Shown piece after piece: positions 17,509-27,570 of a stretch of 64,000 bases of DNA. The notes under the pieces were generated by a model. That model worked only from the letters and a program-made list of their open reading frames with translations, did no database searches and was not told where the DNA came from. The DNA lies in contig CAZEOD010000006.1 in NCBI GenBank assembly GCA_964513675.1, positions 1 to 64,000 on the forward strand. Direction: 5' to 3'. The stretch is from CALFVT01 sp964513675. GTDB taxonomy: Bacteria; Pseudomonadota; Alphaproteobacteria; Caulobacterales; Maricaulaceae. Each line of letters opens with the position of its first letter. Positions within the stretch are counted from its first letter, which is position 1. A program made the translations under genes and the position numbers.

Positions 17509-19899
17509 GTGAAACATACTTCAAGCCAATCAAAACTAGTGACATCCTTATTGGCTCTGACGATTGCTCTTGGCATAACATCATCGGCGACGGCGCAATC
17601 AACACTGCCCAATAATGCCGCTGGCACAAACCGTCCGCTTAAACTCGCCGAAGACAGCCCCTTTAGGGACGAGGATGTTATTTACCTCGACGCGGATGAG
17701 CTTATCCGCGATCAAGAAGGGCAAGTCCTAACGGCTCAAGGCGGCGTGGAAGGCCGGTATCAAGACCGTACCTTGCGGGCCGATAAAGTCGTTTATAATC
17801 TTCAAACTGGCCGCGTTGTCGCCCTTGGCAGCGTCGTCTTGATCGATTCTGATGGATCTGTGCAATATGCAGAAAAGCTAGAGCTATCCAATGAGCTTGA
17901 GGCCGGCACGGCGTCAAATTTCACGGCGCGTCTCGCAAATGGCGGGATTACGGGCGCGGCGCTGGCGACCCGAACATCCGACGAAGAAATCGAGCTTTAT
18001 AATGCTTATTATACCGCCTGTGAGCCCTGCCTAGAAAACGGCGAAACAAAACGGCCCACATGGCGATTAAAGGCGCGTAAAGTTAAGCAGGATAAAAGTA
18101 AAAACGCGATTATCTATAATAATGCTGTGTTTGAGCTTTTAGGCATCCCTGTCTTTTACACACCTTACCTCGCCCATCCCGATCCGAGTGTTGATCGGGC
18201 GAGTGGCTGGCTCAACCCGTTTATTGGCATTTCTCAATCACGAGGCTTCGAATCGATAACGCCCTATTATTGGGCTATTGACGACAGTTCAGAGCTCACG
18301 GTGACCCCGCGCCTCTTTACCAAAGTCAATCCGTTATTAGAGTATAAATATCGCAAAAAATTCTATTCGGGCGAAATTAATATCGAAGGCAGCGGCACCT
18401 ATGCCAGCGTCTTTGACCGCAGCGGAGATAGTTTTAACGATCCGGCGCAATTTACAAATCCAGAAGACGCTCCGCTGGGGCGGCGTTTGCGCTCTCATAC
18501 CTTTGCCAATGCCGCGTTTCAGATTAATGACACATGGAATTGGGGCGCAGGCTTTCAAGCGGCATCGGATGATTTCTATTTAAACCGGTATGACCTGACG
18601 GAACGGCCCCGAAAATTCGGCCTCTACGAAGCCGATAGCCGCCGCCTAATTTCACAAGCTTTTCTTGTCGGACAGGGTGAAAATTTCCGTATCTCCACGT
18701 CTGCATATGGCTTCCAAGATCTACGGAGCGGTGTTCGGCTAAATGATGACGGGAGTTTTACCGCGCTCAACGTTGATGATGGTGTTTTACCCATCGTCGC
18801 GCCGAACATCAAAGCTGAATATAATATCACCGATCCTATTATTGGCGGCCGGTTTAAGGCCTCTGGTGATTTTACATCCCTCACCCGCAAAGTCGGTACA
18901 GATTACACGCGCGGAACAGCCGGATTGGAATGGAGTAAAAACTTTATTGCGCCGGGCGGCATCGAAGTTAAACCCTTTGGTTTTGCCCGTTTCGACGCCT
19001 TTAGTTTCGACGTTGAAGATGCCAATGGTGATGATGTTGAGGTTGATAATTTCACCCGCGAAGTCGGACAAGTTGGCGTTGATGTCCGTTATCCCTTCAT
19101 CAAATATGGTGATGGCGTGAATTTCATCATCGAGCCGCGCCTGCAAATTACAGAGAGTTTTGGCGATGGTTTACAAGAAAACTTCACGGTTCAAGATAAT
19201 CTAGGGCGCAATATTTCATTGCTACAAGATAGTTTTGATATTGACCTCGACCATACTTTGCTTTTTTCCAATAATAAATCGACAGGGTTTGATTTCTGGC
19301 GCGAAGGATTTCGGGCAGATATTGGCGCGTCCTTTATCGCAGATTGGGACCATAGCCGCGCCAAAGTCTTTTTGGGGCAAAGCTATGCGGATACTGTTGC
19401 AATAGAGGATGATTTTGAACTCGGCACAGGCCTTAACGGCGATAAATCTGATCTGGTTGGATTATTCGAACTTGATTTGCTAGGCCGCCTGCGATCAACA
19501 ACGCGCCTGCGTTATGATGATGATACGAATGATTTCCGCCGCATTGATACCAGTTTAACATATCGCGGAGAGCGCTTTTCTCTTAGTAGCCGCTATTTTA
19601 AAGTCGACTCCGTCACGCGGCTTCAATCATCCGACCCAGATGCCCCACAAGAAGAATTTTCAGGCATCGCAACCTTGCGCGTTTTTGATAATTGGAGCGT
19701 GCGCGGCGGCTTAACATATGACCTTGATGCCAATGATGTGCGCCGGCAGACATATGGCCTTGTCTATGATGATGACTGCACACGTATTGAGTTTCTTTAT
19801 AACACAACGCGGCTCAATAATAATGCTCTGCGTGATACGCAAGGATTCTCGGTTCGCATCTCACTCTTGTCTTTGGGTGACTTCTCGCCCACTAATTAA
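17509..19899 (+). CDS. lptD: LPS-assembly protein LptD
   Basis: Outer-membrane beta-barrel that, with LptE, inserts lipopolysaccharide into the outer leaflet. About 796 residues. An N-terminal signal peptide (to about ATAQ at residue 30) is followed by an OstA/LptA-like domain (about 50-150: VIYLDADELIRDQEGQVLTAQGGVEGRYQ) and the large C-terminal barrel with repeated aromatic-polar strands and the NAVFELLGIPVFYTPYLAHPDP motif typical of LptD. Two Cys in ACEPCLENG and one in DDCTRIEF could form disulfides. The GTG at 17509 has GGGGA upstream and directly precedes the signal peptide; a TTG at 17476 is the longer alternative. Many relatives sit beside surA or lptFG; here the neighbour is convergent fpr. 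Confidence 0.93.
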   Translation: MKHTSSQSKLVTSLLALTIALGITSSATAQSTLPNNAAGTNRPLKLAEDSPFRDEDVIYLDADELIRDQEGQVLTAQGGVEGRYQDRTLRADKVVYNLQTGRVVALGSVVLIDSDGSVQYAEKLELSNELEAGTASNFTARLANGGITGAALATRTSDEEIELYNAYYTACEPCLENGETKRPTWRLKARKVKQDKSKNAIIYNNAVFELLGIPVFYTPYLAHPDPSVDRASGWLNPFIGISQSRGFESITPYYWAIDDSSELTVTPRLFTKVNPLLEYKYRKKFYSGEINIEGSGTYASVFDRSGDSFNDPAQFTNPEDAPLGRRLRSHTFANAAFQINDTWNWGAGFQAASDDFYLNRYDLTERPRKFGLYEADSRRLISQAFLVGQGENFRISTSAYGFQDLRSGVRLNDDGSFTALNVDDGVLPIVAPNIKAEYNITDPIIGGRFKASGDFTSLTRKVGTDYTRGTAGLEWSKNFIAPGGIEVKPFGFARFDAFSFDVEDANGDDVEVDNFTREVGQVGVDVRYPFIKYGDGVNFIIEPRLQITESFGDGLQENFTVQDNLGRNISLLQDSFDIDLDHTLLFSNNKSTGFDFWREGFRADIGASFIADWDHSRAKVFLGQSYADTVAIEDDFELGTGLNGDKSDLVGLFELDLLGRLRSTTRLRYDDDTNDFRRIDTSLTYRGERFSLSSRYFKVDSVTRLQSSDPDAPQEEFSGIATLRVFDNWSVRGGLTYDLDANDVRRQTYGLVYDDDCTRIEFLYNTTRLNNNALRDTQGFSVRISLLSLGDFSPTN

Positions 19900-19905
19900 G
19901 CGCAT

Positions 19906-19933
19906 AAAAAAACCGGCCTTTATCGAGCCGGTT
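19906..19933 (-). terminator. Terminator between lptD and fpr
   Basis: AACCGGC/GCCGGTT stem with a nine-base loop. Read on the minus strand it is followed by seven T, so it is a strong terminator for fpr; on the plus strand TTTAATTTATT follows, so it may also end lptD. Confidence 0.85.
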
Positions 19934-19957
19934 TAATTTATTGATATGGAATTAAGC

Positions 19958-20770
19958 CTAGCCAACAAAGGCTTTCTCAACAACAAGCTCAGCCGGCTGT
20001 GAGTTAGAGCCTTCACGCAGGCCAAAGCCTTCACAAATTTCTTTTGTGTCATTAATCATGTCCATAGACCCGCAAATCATGACTCGGTCTGTTTCAGGAT
20101 TCATTTTCGGCACGCCTGCTTTTTCAAAAAGTGTCCCCGTTTCAATCAAGGTCGTAATACGGCCTTTCAGCGGATAATCTTCGCGGGTTAGGCTGGTGAT
20201 ATGTAATAGTTTTCCGTCCATCATTTCGCCGACTAAAGGATCGTTTTTACACGCTTCGACAAGGCGAAGACCATAAGATAGCTCTGATGCTTGCCGGCAG
20301 GTATGTGTCAGGATAACCTCGTCATAGCGCTCATAAGTTTCAGGATCACGAATCAAGCTGGCGAAAGGCGCAATGCCTGTCCCCGTCGAGAACATATATA
20401 ACCGCTTACCGGGCAATAGCGCATCAAGCACTAATGTCCCGACCGGCTTTTTACTGAGAAGGACTGTGTCGCCCTCTTGAATTTTTTGTAGCCGTGATGT
20501 CAGCGGGCCATCCGGCACTTTAATAGAATAAAACTCGATTTTTTCGTCCCACGCCGGGCTCGCAATAGAATAAGCGCGCATAATCGGCCGCTTCTCGCCC
20601 TCTTGCGCCGGCAAACCGATCATCACAAATTCACCCGAACGAAACCGAAAACTGGCTGGGCGCGTGATAGAAAAGGAAAATAACCGGTCTGAATAATGCT
20701 CAACCTCAAGGACTTTTTCCTCAGTCGGCGCATTGGGATTCACTTTTACGGGCGTAGCAGCAGCAGTCAT
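19958..20770 (-). CDS. fpr: Ferredoxin-NADP+ reductase
   Basis: Flavoprotein moving electrons between NADPH and ferredoxin or flavodoxin. The 270-residue product has the FAD-binding RAYSIASP motif near residue 65, then GPLTSRLQ, the NADP-binding FSTGTGIAPFASLIRDPETY segment, and the C-terminal ELVVEKAFVG typical of the bacterial subclass I enzymes. An about 16-residue N-terminal extension precedes the first conserved strand. In relatives it supplies electrons for Fe-S and oxidative-stress functions; here it stands alone between lptD (convergent) and folE. Confidence 0.93.
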   Translation of the reverse strand: MTAAATPVKVNPNAPTEEKVLEVEHYSDRLFSFSITRPASFRFRSGEFVMIGLPAQEGEKRPIMRAYSIASPAWDEKIEFYSIKVPDGPLTSRLQKIQEGDTVLLSKKPVGTLVLDALLPGKRLYMFSTGTGIAPFASLIRDPETYERYDEVILTHTCRQASELSYGLRLVEACKNDPLVGEMMDGKLLHITSLTREDYPLKGRITTLIETGTLFEKAGVPKMNPETDRVMICGSMDMINDTKEICEGFGLREGSNSQPAELVVEKAFVG

Positions 20771-20861
20771 TTCAACCTCTTGTTAAACAGGCTGAGAAAA
20801 GCTCATACCCATACTCGCGTGGGACATAAGCCCTCTTTGCGCGGAATACAATAGACTATAT

Positions 20862-20890
20862 AACAAACAACCGTTCTATATACAGAACGG
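20862..20890 (-). terminator. Probable terminator after folE
   Basis: CCGTTCT/AGAACGG inverted repeat (20871-20877 and 20884-20890) about 47 bases past the folE stop. On the minus strand it is followed by TTGTTTGTT, a T-rich but not pure tract. A protein-binding operator for fpr is the alternative reading of the palindrome. Confidence 0.5.
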
Positions 20891-20936
20891 CGCATCACAT
20901 ATCAGTGATATTCATCAAGACGCTATGTTCATGGCT

Positions 20937-21509
20937 CTATCTCTGCGGCGCATCAGCATTATTTACGAGATTGAAAAATTCCATACGCTGTTCCGCCTTG
21001 TGGAATTGCCCATTAAGCGCGGAAGATATCATCCGGTGCGGCGTTTTAATCCCGCGTGCGGTCATACATAAATGCTCGCCCTTCGCCATAACAGCCACAT
21101 CATCCGTGCCTAAAATCGCAACAAGCTCATCAGAAATATCAGATACAAGCTGTTCTTGTAGCGTGAGTTTATGCGCGTGTTTATGCGCAATGCGAGCAAA
21201 TTTTGACAAGCCGAGCACTTTATCATCTGCGATATAGGCAATGGAAACATCGCACCAAAAGGGCAACATATGATGTTCGCACATAGACCAAACCCGCATA
21301 CCCGTCACGCAGACCATTTGATGATGTTTTACGGCCGCAAAGGTGGTATCGATTTTCCCGGGCTCATATTCGATAAATTCCTGCCAAAAATTCGCAATAC
21401 GCCGCGGTGTCTCTTTCAAGCCTTCACGGTTTGGGTCTTCGCCCAAAGCAACAAGCAACTCTGACACGAGCGATTTGATTTTAGCGTGATCGATTTTTCC
21501 GGTGGCCAT
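20937..21509 (-). CDS. folE: GTP cyclohydrolase I
   Basis: Converts GTP to dihydroneopterin triphosphate, the entry into folate and pterin synthesis. The 190-residue product has the Zn-ligand motif CEHHMLPFW, the VLGLSKFARIAHKHAHKLTLQEQL helix, and the second Zn Cys in GEHLCMTARG, plus the conserved GIKTPHRM. Active-site residues look intact. It could feed the pterin cassette (PTPS-like, SDR, FolB) located near 45-47 kb, though they are far apart. It is the last gene after a hydrolase and DUF1499 gene on the same strand, with a 116-base gap. Confidence 0.96.
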   Translation of the reverse strand: MATGKIDHAKIKSLVSELLVALGEDPNREGLKETPRRIANFWQEFIEYEPGKIDTTFAAVKHHQMVCVTGMRVWSMCEHHMLPFWCDVSIAYIADDKVLGLSKFARIAHKHAHKLTLQEQLVSDISDELVAILGTDDVAVMAKGEHLCMTARGIKTPHRMISSALNGQFHKAEQRMEFFNLVNNADAPQR

Positions 21510-21625
21510 AAAAATATCTTTCTGATTATGTTACATTATATCTATAGTGTTTAGATATGTCTTAATATTGAATTATCTTAACGTGATCTTGCAGATAAGA
21601 CTATTTCATATTTAGAGTTGCACAA

Positions 21626-22060
21626 TTATGTCACAGATAAAGCTTGGCGGATCATTTGCACGCGCCGGCGGTTCACGCCTCTATCTGAATAGCCTGTACG
21701 GGATGATGAGCGAATATGCGCCAAGCCGCCGCCTGCATCGCGAACTTCGACATCATCAACGAATTTGAAGATTTTAGACATATAGGTCGCAGAGATATAT
21801 CCATCTTGCTCGCGCGTAATGGTTCCGCCCGTGGCGATAATAGCGGCGCGAATATCACGGAGGCTAGACTTTAACGGCGGCACTAATTTTTCAGGCTGCG
21901 TATCCGCTTCGCTAGAAACAGAATTTGGCGCAGTCCCGCAATCGGCTAGGCGGCCCTTTACGAGGCCCTTGGCTTCGCCCTTTTGTGATTTTAGGCCCAA
22001 TAGAAAAAACACCCCGCAGAAAGCCGCCGTCATAGTCAGGATGAACCGAATATATTCCAT
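21626..22060 (-). CDS. DUF1499 family protein
   Basis: 144 residues with an N-terminal hydrophobic helix (about 5-24, ILTMTAAFCGVFFLLGL) and a DUF1499 domain. The family signature is clear in the C-terminal half: GYISATYMSKIFKFVDDVEV and IRSSSRTGYSDRGVNRRRV. The function of the family is unknown; it is widespread in proteobacteria and plastids. The ATG lies one base after the stop of the upstream hydrolase, so the two are probably cotranscribed. Likely location is the periplasmic side of the inner membrane, anchored by the N-terminal helix. Confidence 0.85.
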   Translation of the reverse strand: MEYIRFILTMTAAFCGVFFLLGLKSQKGEAKGLVKGRLADCGTAPNSVSSEADTQPEKLVPPLKSSLRDIRAAIIATGGTITREQDGYISATYMSKIFKFVDDVEVRDAGGGLAHIRSSSRTGYSDRGVNRRRVQMIRQALSVT

Positions 22061-22061
22061 T

Positions 22062-23033
22062 TTAAAAACCTTCTATTATATGCGACATAACATCATCATA
22101 GCCCGTTGGCCCCGTCAAGCTTTGGAAAAAGCCATTATGCCCGCCATGTTTCCACATATAAAGCTGGCTTTGAGCGCTTAGTTTCAAGCTCTCACACAGT
22201 GCCATCGGCACAACGGGGTCATCTTTGGCGGCAATAATTGTAATGGGCACCGGGCAGTCTTTTATATCTTGCGGCCCCAAGGCGTAATCTGAAAAATATG
22301 TCATAGCATCGGGATAATCGGTATATTGCGGAATAATAATTTCCGTCATTTTCATAATGTCTGTCATATCCATGACGTGGTCAAAATTATAGACCTCAGG
22401 AAAGGCCGCTTGTTTAAGCTGCATAGAGCGCTTCCATTTCTTAAGGAAATAAGACCGGATAAGGCGGTTATGATCTAATGATGGATTTGAGGACGGCGGG
22501 TCAATCACTGGACTGACCGCAATCAAATGCGCAAGGTTGCTTATCGGGCTTTGGCTCAATCTGCGCGCAACTCTAAGCGTGTAATTCCCGCCGAGAGAGA
22601 AGCCGGCCAAGATCACAGGCCGCGTTTTATAGCGCTCGCATATGATCTGCACGGCATCAAAGACTTCATCAAAAAGCGTAGCGTAAAAAGCCCCTTCATT
22701 CAGGGCGTGCGTATCCCCGTGATCGCGCAGGTTAAGCCGCACAACAGCGCAGCCTTTATCATAGACACGGCGCGCGGCGGCAACAACATAAGTGCTATCG
22801 GAGCTGCCTTCCCAGCCGTGAATGAAAATAAAAACCGGGCGCGTTTCATCACTGGATTCAGAAAACACCGCTTTTAGCCGAACCCCCTCTGGCGTCACCA
22901 AAATATCTGTCCGGCTTTTGCGCTCCAGCGCCGTTATGCCGCGCTTTCTAAATTTCAGGCTCGCAAGTCCAGTTTGCACCATGGCAGAGCGCATCCATAA
23001 CGGCGGAGAGAAATTGGAAATATCAGATCGCAT
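22062..23033 (-). CDS. Alpha/beta hydrolase, YheT-like
   Basis: About 323 residues, alpha/beta-hydrolase fold of the YheT (COG0429) type. Seen: oxyanion HGWEGSSDS, the RDHGDTHALNEGAFY segment, nucleophile elbow GFSLGGN, an Asp in AAKDDPVVP and the final His in HGGHNGF, forming a complete catalytic triad. Members are presumed carboxylesterases with unknown substrate. I place the start at ATG 23033, which has AAAGGG upstream; in-frame ATGs at 23054 and 23096 would add 7 and 21 residues. It forms a two-gene unit with the DUF1499 gene and is divergent from the RND pump genes. Confidence 0.85.
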   Translation of the reverse strand: MRSDISNFSPPLWMRSAMVQTGLASLKFRKRGITALERKSRTDILVTPEGVRLKAVFSESSDETRPVFIFIHGWEGSSDSTYVVAAARRVYDKGCAVVRLNLRDHGDTHALNEGAFYATLFDEVFDAVQIICERYKTRPVILAGFSLGGNYTLRVARRLSQSPISNLAHLIAVSPVIDPPSSNPSLDHNRLIRSYFLKKWKRSMQLKQAAFPEVYNFDHVMDMTDIMKMTEIIIPQYTDYPDAMTYFSDYALGPQDIKDCPVPITIIAAKDDPVVPMALCESLKLSAQSQLYMWKHGGHNGFFQSLTGPTGYDDVMSHIIEGF

Positions 23034-23235
23034 GACCAGCCCTTTATGCGTCATAAACGTCAAGCTTAAATTTAACCGTTCATGGACTACAGCCATATAA
23101 ACATTGCCGCATAGATATCAATTCACGAATGGCTTTTATACAAAATTACAGCTTCCATTCATTTCTGAATATTGTAAACACGCAAGCGGTTATCATATTG
23201 ATAAACTGCGGCGAGTTGAAAGACGTATATAAATC

Positions 23236-24315
23236 ATGAAAATATCTGTCTCACAAATCATTGCCATTATTGCAAGCCTCGCCTTGATCGCATGGTTTGT
23301 TTTCCACAATAGCGGCTCGTCGTCTGAACCCGCAGACACGCCCGCGAAAAGCTCCGAGAGTAGTGAAAAACCTCTCCCCAGCGTTGTCGTCTTAAACCGC
23401 ACGGCCGAGCCCCGCAAACAAGTGCTTGAGCTGTTCGGGCAAAGTGAAGCCAACCGCCAAGTTGTGGTGAAAGCCAACATACCGAGCGTCGTCACTCAGA
23501 CCCCCCTCACCGAGGGCCAGATTGTCCGTAAAGGTCAAGTCATGTGCATCCAAAGCGTGAATGAGCGTGATGCCAATGTCGAACAAGCGCGCGCCCAACT
23601 TGTACGGGCAGAGCTTGAATATAATGCCGCCGTCAAACTTGCGGCGCGCGGATTTCGGTCTGAAACACAAGTCACCACATTTAAGGCGGGTCTTGATACG
23701 GCGCGGGCTGGCCTGAAAGCCGCTGAAGTTGCTCGCAGCAATGTCAAAATGCTCGTTCCTTTTCGCGGCATTTTCGAGCGCCAAGACGCCGAAATTGGAG
23801 ATTACTTAAGCCCGGGGCAGGCTTGCGGATTAGTCGTTGAGCTTGATCCCCTAATTGTAACGGTACAGCTAACGGAGCAGCAGATTAGCCGCGTTAAAAT
23901 CGGGCAAGAAACGGAGATTAGCTTAGCAACAGGCGAGAGCGTCACGGGTAAATTGCGCCGCATAGAAGCCGTTGCCAATCCGTCAACCCGCAGTTTTCGA
24001 ACTGAGATTGAAGTCCCGAATAAAGATATGACATTAAAGGCCGGCGTTACCGCTGAAATCCGCCTGAAAAGCAATAGCACCGTTCCTGCGCAGAATATTC
24101 CGGCCGGCATCCTAGCGCTTGATGACAACGGCAATATCGGCGTTCGCTACCTCGACAGCGACGACCGCGTCAACTTCGCCGTCACAACAACCATTGATGA
24201 AGATGCAAATGGCATTTGGGTCACGGGACTGCCCGAACAAACCCGTATCATTATTACAGGTCAAGATTACGTCTCGAACGGCACAAAAGTCGCGCCGAGC
24301 CTTGGGTCAAATTAG
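23236..24315 (+). CDS. RND efflux periplasmic adaptor (membrane fusion protein)
   Basis: 359 residues, HlyD/AcrA type. An N-terminal membrane helix (about residues 7-24) is followed by a Ser/Glu linker, a lipoyl-like domain (VVKANIPSVVTQTPLTEGQIVRKGQVM), a helical hairpin (about 105-160, rich in Ala/Gln/Glu) and beta-barrel and membrane-proximal parts (VTVQLTEQQISRVKIGQ, RSFRTEIEVPNK). It bridges the inner-membrane pump encoded next and an outer-membrane channel not found in this window. The gap to the pump gene is 12 bases. The promoter is probably in the 200-base divergent region upstream. Confidence 0.9.
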   Translation: MKISVSQIIAIIASLALIAWFVFHNSGSSSEPADTPAKSSESSEKPLPSVVVLNRTAEPRKQVLELFGQSEANRQVVVKANIPSVVTQTPLTEGQIVRKGQVMCIQSVNERDANVEQARAQLVRAELEYNAAVKLAARGFRSETQVTTFKAGLDTARAGLKAAEVARSNVKMLVPFRGIFERQDAEIGDYLSPGQACGLVVELDPLIVTVQLTEQQISRVKIGQETEISLATGESVTGKLRRIEAVANPSTRSFRTEIEVPNKDMTLKAGVTAEIRLKSNSTVPAQNIPAGILALDDNGNIGVRYLDSDDRVNFAVTTTIDEDANGIWVTGLPEQTRIIITGQDYVSNGTKVAPSLGSN

Positions 24316-24327
24316 GGCCGCGCGGAT

Positions 24328-27300
24328 ATGACATCTATTGTCGATTTCTCTATACGAAACTGGCGCATGACCATGGGCATTATGCTGTTCATGGTCTTGG
24401 GCGGCATTTATGCGATTGGGCAGTTAGCGCTAGATGCAGAACCCGATGTTCCCATCCCCTTTATTAGCGTTCAAGTCGTCCTCCCCGGCGTGTCGCCAGA
24501 AGATAGCGAGCGCCTATTAATCCGTCCGATGGAAACAGAGATGAAGTCCATTGACGGCTTAAAGCAAATGGACGGTATTGCCGCCACATCGACCGGCAAT
24601 ATGGTGCTGGAATTTAACGCCTCTTTTGACCAAGATAAAGCGATTAGCGATGTTCTTGAGAAAGTTGACCGCGCACGTTCAGAGTTTCCGCAACAAGCCC
24701 GCGAGCCAATTGTTGAAGAGCTAAATAGTGCCACGCTTCCCATTCTTGTGGTCAATCTTTACGGCGATGCGCCGGATCGGGAGCTTCAATTTCAGGCCAA
24801 AAATCTACAGCAAAAAATCGAATCTATATCCTCGGTTCTCGAAGCCAATATCACAGGTGAACGTGAGCAAGTCCTAGAAGCCGTGCTTGATCCCGCCCAG
24901 CTCGAGAGCGCCGGCATTTCATTTCTTGAAATTGCCCGCGCCGTGTCGAGCAATAATGCACTCATTACTGCCGGCACGCTTGAAACTGACAACGGAAAAT
25001 TTAACGTTAAACTTCCGGGCCTTATCGAAGATGCGAGCGACCTCTCAGAGCTTGTCGTGCGGGCAAACCCTAATGGCAGCGTCCTGCGCGTCAAAGACCT
25101 CGGCGTTGTCCGTAAAGGTTTCAAAGATAATGACACCTATGCGCAATTTAACGGACAAAGCTCGGTTTCGATTGAGGTCTCTAAGCGTCAAGGCGAGAAC
25201 ATCATTGAAACGATTGATAAAGTCCGCGCTCTTGTTGATGAGATCACAGCCCAGCCCGATTGGCCCCGAACAATAAGCGTGACCATGAGCCAAGACCGCT
25301 CGGAGGATATCTATGAGATGATGATTTCTTTATTCTCATCCATCGTCAATGCCGTCGTTTTGGTCTTTATCGTCTGTATTGCCGCCCTCGGGTTTAGGTC
25401 TGCGATTTTCGTCGGTTGGGCCATACCGGCTAGCTTCCTCATGTCGCTATTTTTATTCCTTATTCAGGGCGAGACGTTGAACATGATGATTATGTTCGGC
25501 TTGATCTTATCCGTGGGCGTGCTGGTGGATAGCGCGATTGTCATTGTCGAATATGCAGACCGTAAACTCGCCGAAGGGCTTGATCGCCGCGAAGCCTTTA
25601 CCCTCGCAGGTAAACGTATGTTCTGGCCGATTGTGTCCTCAACCGCGACAACGCTGGCCGCCTTTATCCCGCTTTTATTCTGGGATGATGTCACCGGAAA
25701 ATATATGTCCTATTTCCCTAAGACAATGATTTTTGTTCTGTCATCTTCCTTGATTATGGCGCTGATTTTCTTGCCGACAATGGGAACCTTAATCGGCCCC
25801 CGCAGCGTGTCTAAAGATACGGAAAAGCTTAAAGCTTTATCAGGGGCAGACGGCGACCCCTCACAGATCAAAGGACTAACAGGCCTTTATGTTCGCCTTA
25901 TCCGCTTTTTAATCCGCTTTCCGACGCTCGTTCTGGCGGGCATGGCTGTAACGGCTTATCTTATCGTGGGGGCCTTTGGCGCAAGCATGAGCGGGGACAC
26001 GCCCAAACCCGTTGAGTTTTTCACACAAGACCCCGGAAATCAGGTCTATGTCATTGCCCGCGCGCGCGGAAACGGCACAGCAGACCAAGATCTTATCCTC
26101 GCAAAAGACATTGAGCGCCGCATTGAAAATATCGACGGCATCCGCTCTGTTTATACGATTGCGGGCGCTGGTGCGTCAGGCGCAGGCGATACACCCAACC
26201 CGCGCGGCCCCGCAAATGTACCCGGCGATGCCGTTGTTAGAATTTTCACAGAGCTACTGCCCTTCCAAGACCGCCCCCCAAGCCAAGATATTATTGACGA
26301 GCTCCGTCTCGCGATTTCGGACATATCCGGTGTTTACACAGAGATTCAGTCGATCTCGCAAGGGCCGCCCATTGGCAAAGATATCGAAATTCAATTAATG
26401 TCCGAAGATAGCCGCACCCTAAAGGCCGTCACGCAAAAAGTCAGCGCCTATATTGAAACGATAGACGGACTTTATGAAACGGAAAATACGCTCCCTGTTC
26501 CCGGTATCGAATGGGAAATCCAAGTTGACCGCGAAGAAGCGGGCCGTTTGGGCCTCGATATTTCAGCCATCGGCTCTGCGGTACAGTTCATCACAGAAGG
26601 CGCGCTTGTTGGTCAATATCGCCCTTTGGATGCCGATGAGGAAGTTGATATTCGTATTCGCTATCCTGCTGCGGCGCGGGATTTAAACGAGCTGGAAAAT
26701 CTTCGAATTGTAACGCCGCGCGGTGCGGTGCCGCTCTCGGCTGTTGTAAAGCGCATTGCAAAACCGCGCGAGGACCGTATTACGCGCCGCGATCAACGCA
26801 TCATCTATCTTGTGAAAGCCAATACACGCCCAGACTTTGCAACAAATCAAATTGTAGATGAGCTAAAAACATGGCTCAGTGAAGACGCGGCTCTGCCCGA
26901 AAATGTTGATTTTAAATTCCTTGGACAAGACGAAGAAAATGCGGCGGCCGGCGAGTTTTTCAAAGGTGCAGCGATTGCTATTCTGTTTATGATGGCGATT
27001 ATTCTATTGCTGCAGTTTAACAGTTTCTATCATGTTTTCCTGACGCTTTTCGCCGTGATTTTATCTATTTTTGGCGTGATTTTAGGGCTAACTTTTTATC
27101 CTTATATCAGCGTCATTTTATGCGGGACAGGCGTGATCGCTTTGGCCGGTATCGTCGTGAATAATAATATTGTTCTGATCGACACATATCAGCGCCTGAT
27201 CCAAACGGGTTATGAGCCGCGCGACGCTGCGATCCGAACCGCCGCCCAGCGTTTAAGGCCTGTTTTGCTAACAACCTTGACAACAGTGGTCGGACTCATG

Positions 27301-27555
27301 CCGCTGGTACTCGGATGGCAAGCTGATATATTTAGCGGTGAGTTTTCACTGCGCGGAACCATGACATCGCCGATTTGGGCGCCGATTTCTTATGTCATTG
27401 CCTGCGGCCTTGGCTTTGCAACAATCCTAACACTGGTGATTACGCCGGTCTTACTTGCTGCGCCGACTGTTTGGAAAACGCGGATTTTGAAATATTGGAA
27501 CCGCTTGCGTAAAACGAAAGCGCAAAAAGCTGCGCCTCCAGTCGCAGCCAAGTAA
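24328..27555 (+). CDS. RND family efflux pump permease
   Basis: 1075-residue inner-membrane transporter of the AcrB/hydrophobe-amphiphile group. The first helix (about 12-30) is followed by a large periplasmic domain, then helices 2-6 from about residue 335, a second periplasmic domain and helices 8-12 near the C-terminus (GTGVIALAGIVVNNNIVLIDTYQRL, VVGLMPLVLG). The helix 4 proton-relay motif, usually with two Asp, reads VGVLVDSAIVIVEYADRK, so only one Asp of the pair is kept. That variant is known in some RND members. Substrate is unknown. It forms a two-gene unit with the adaptor, and no outer-membrane partner is nearby. Confidence 0.92.
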   Translation: MTSIVDFSIRNWRMTMGIMLFMVLGGIYAIGQLALDAEPDVPIPFISVQVVLPGVSPEDSERLLIRPMETEMKSIDGLKQMDGIAATSTGNMVLEFNASFDQDKAISDVLEKVDRARSEFPQQAREPIVEELNSATLPILVVNLYGDAPDRELQFQAKNLQQKIESISSVLEANITGEREQVLEAVLDPAQLESAGISFLEIARAVSSNNALITAGTLETDNGKFNVKLPGLIEDASDLSELVVRANPNGSVLRVKDLGVVRKGFKDNDTYAQFNGQSSVSIEVSKRQGENIIETIDKVRALVDEITAQPDWPRTISVTMSQDRSEDIYEMMISLFSSIVNAVVLVFIVCIAALGFRSAIFVGWAIPASFLMSLFLFLIQGETLNMMIMFGLILSVGVLVDSAIVIVEYADRKLAEGLDRREAFTLAGKRMFWPIVSSTATTLAAFIPLLFWDDVTGKYMSYFPKTMIFVLSSSLIMALIFLPTMGTLIGPRSVSKDTEKLKALSGADGDPSQIKGLTGLYVRLIRFLIRFPTLVLAGMAVTAYLIVGAFGASMSGDTPKPVEFFTQDPGNQVYVIARARGNGTADQDLILAKDIERRIENIDGIRSVYTIAGAGASGAGDTPNPRGPANVPGDAVVRIFTELLPFQDRPPSQDIIDELRLAISDISGVYTEIQSISQGPPIGKDIEIQLMSEDSRTLKAVTQKVSAYIETIDGLYETENTLPVPGIEWEIQVDREEAGRLGLDISAIGSAVQFITEGALVGQYRPLDADEEVDIRIRYPAAARDLNELENLRIVTPRGAVPLSAVVKRIAKPREDRITRRDQRIIYLVKANTRPDFATNQIVDELKTWLSEDAALPENVDFKFLGQDEENAAAGEFFKGAAIAILFMMAIILLLQFNSFYHVFLTLFAVILSIFGVILGLTFYPYISVILCGTGVIALAGIVVNNNIVLIDTYQRLIQTGYEPRDAAIRTAAQRLRPVLLTTLTTVVGLMPLVLGWQADIFSGEFSLRGTMTSPIWAPISYVIACGLGFATILTLVITPVLLAAPTVWKTRILKYWNRLRKTKAQKAAPPVAAK

Positions 27556-27570
27556 ACAACGGCTTATTCC

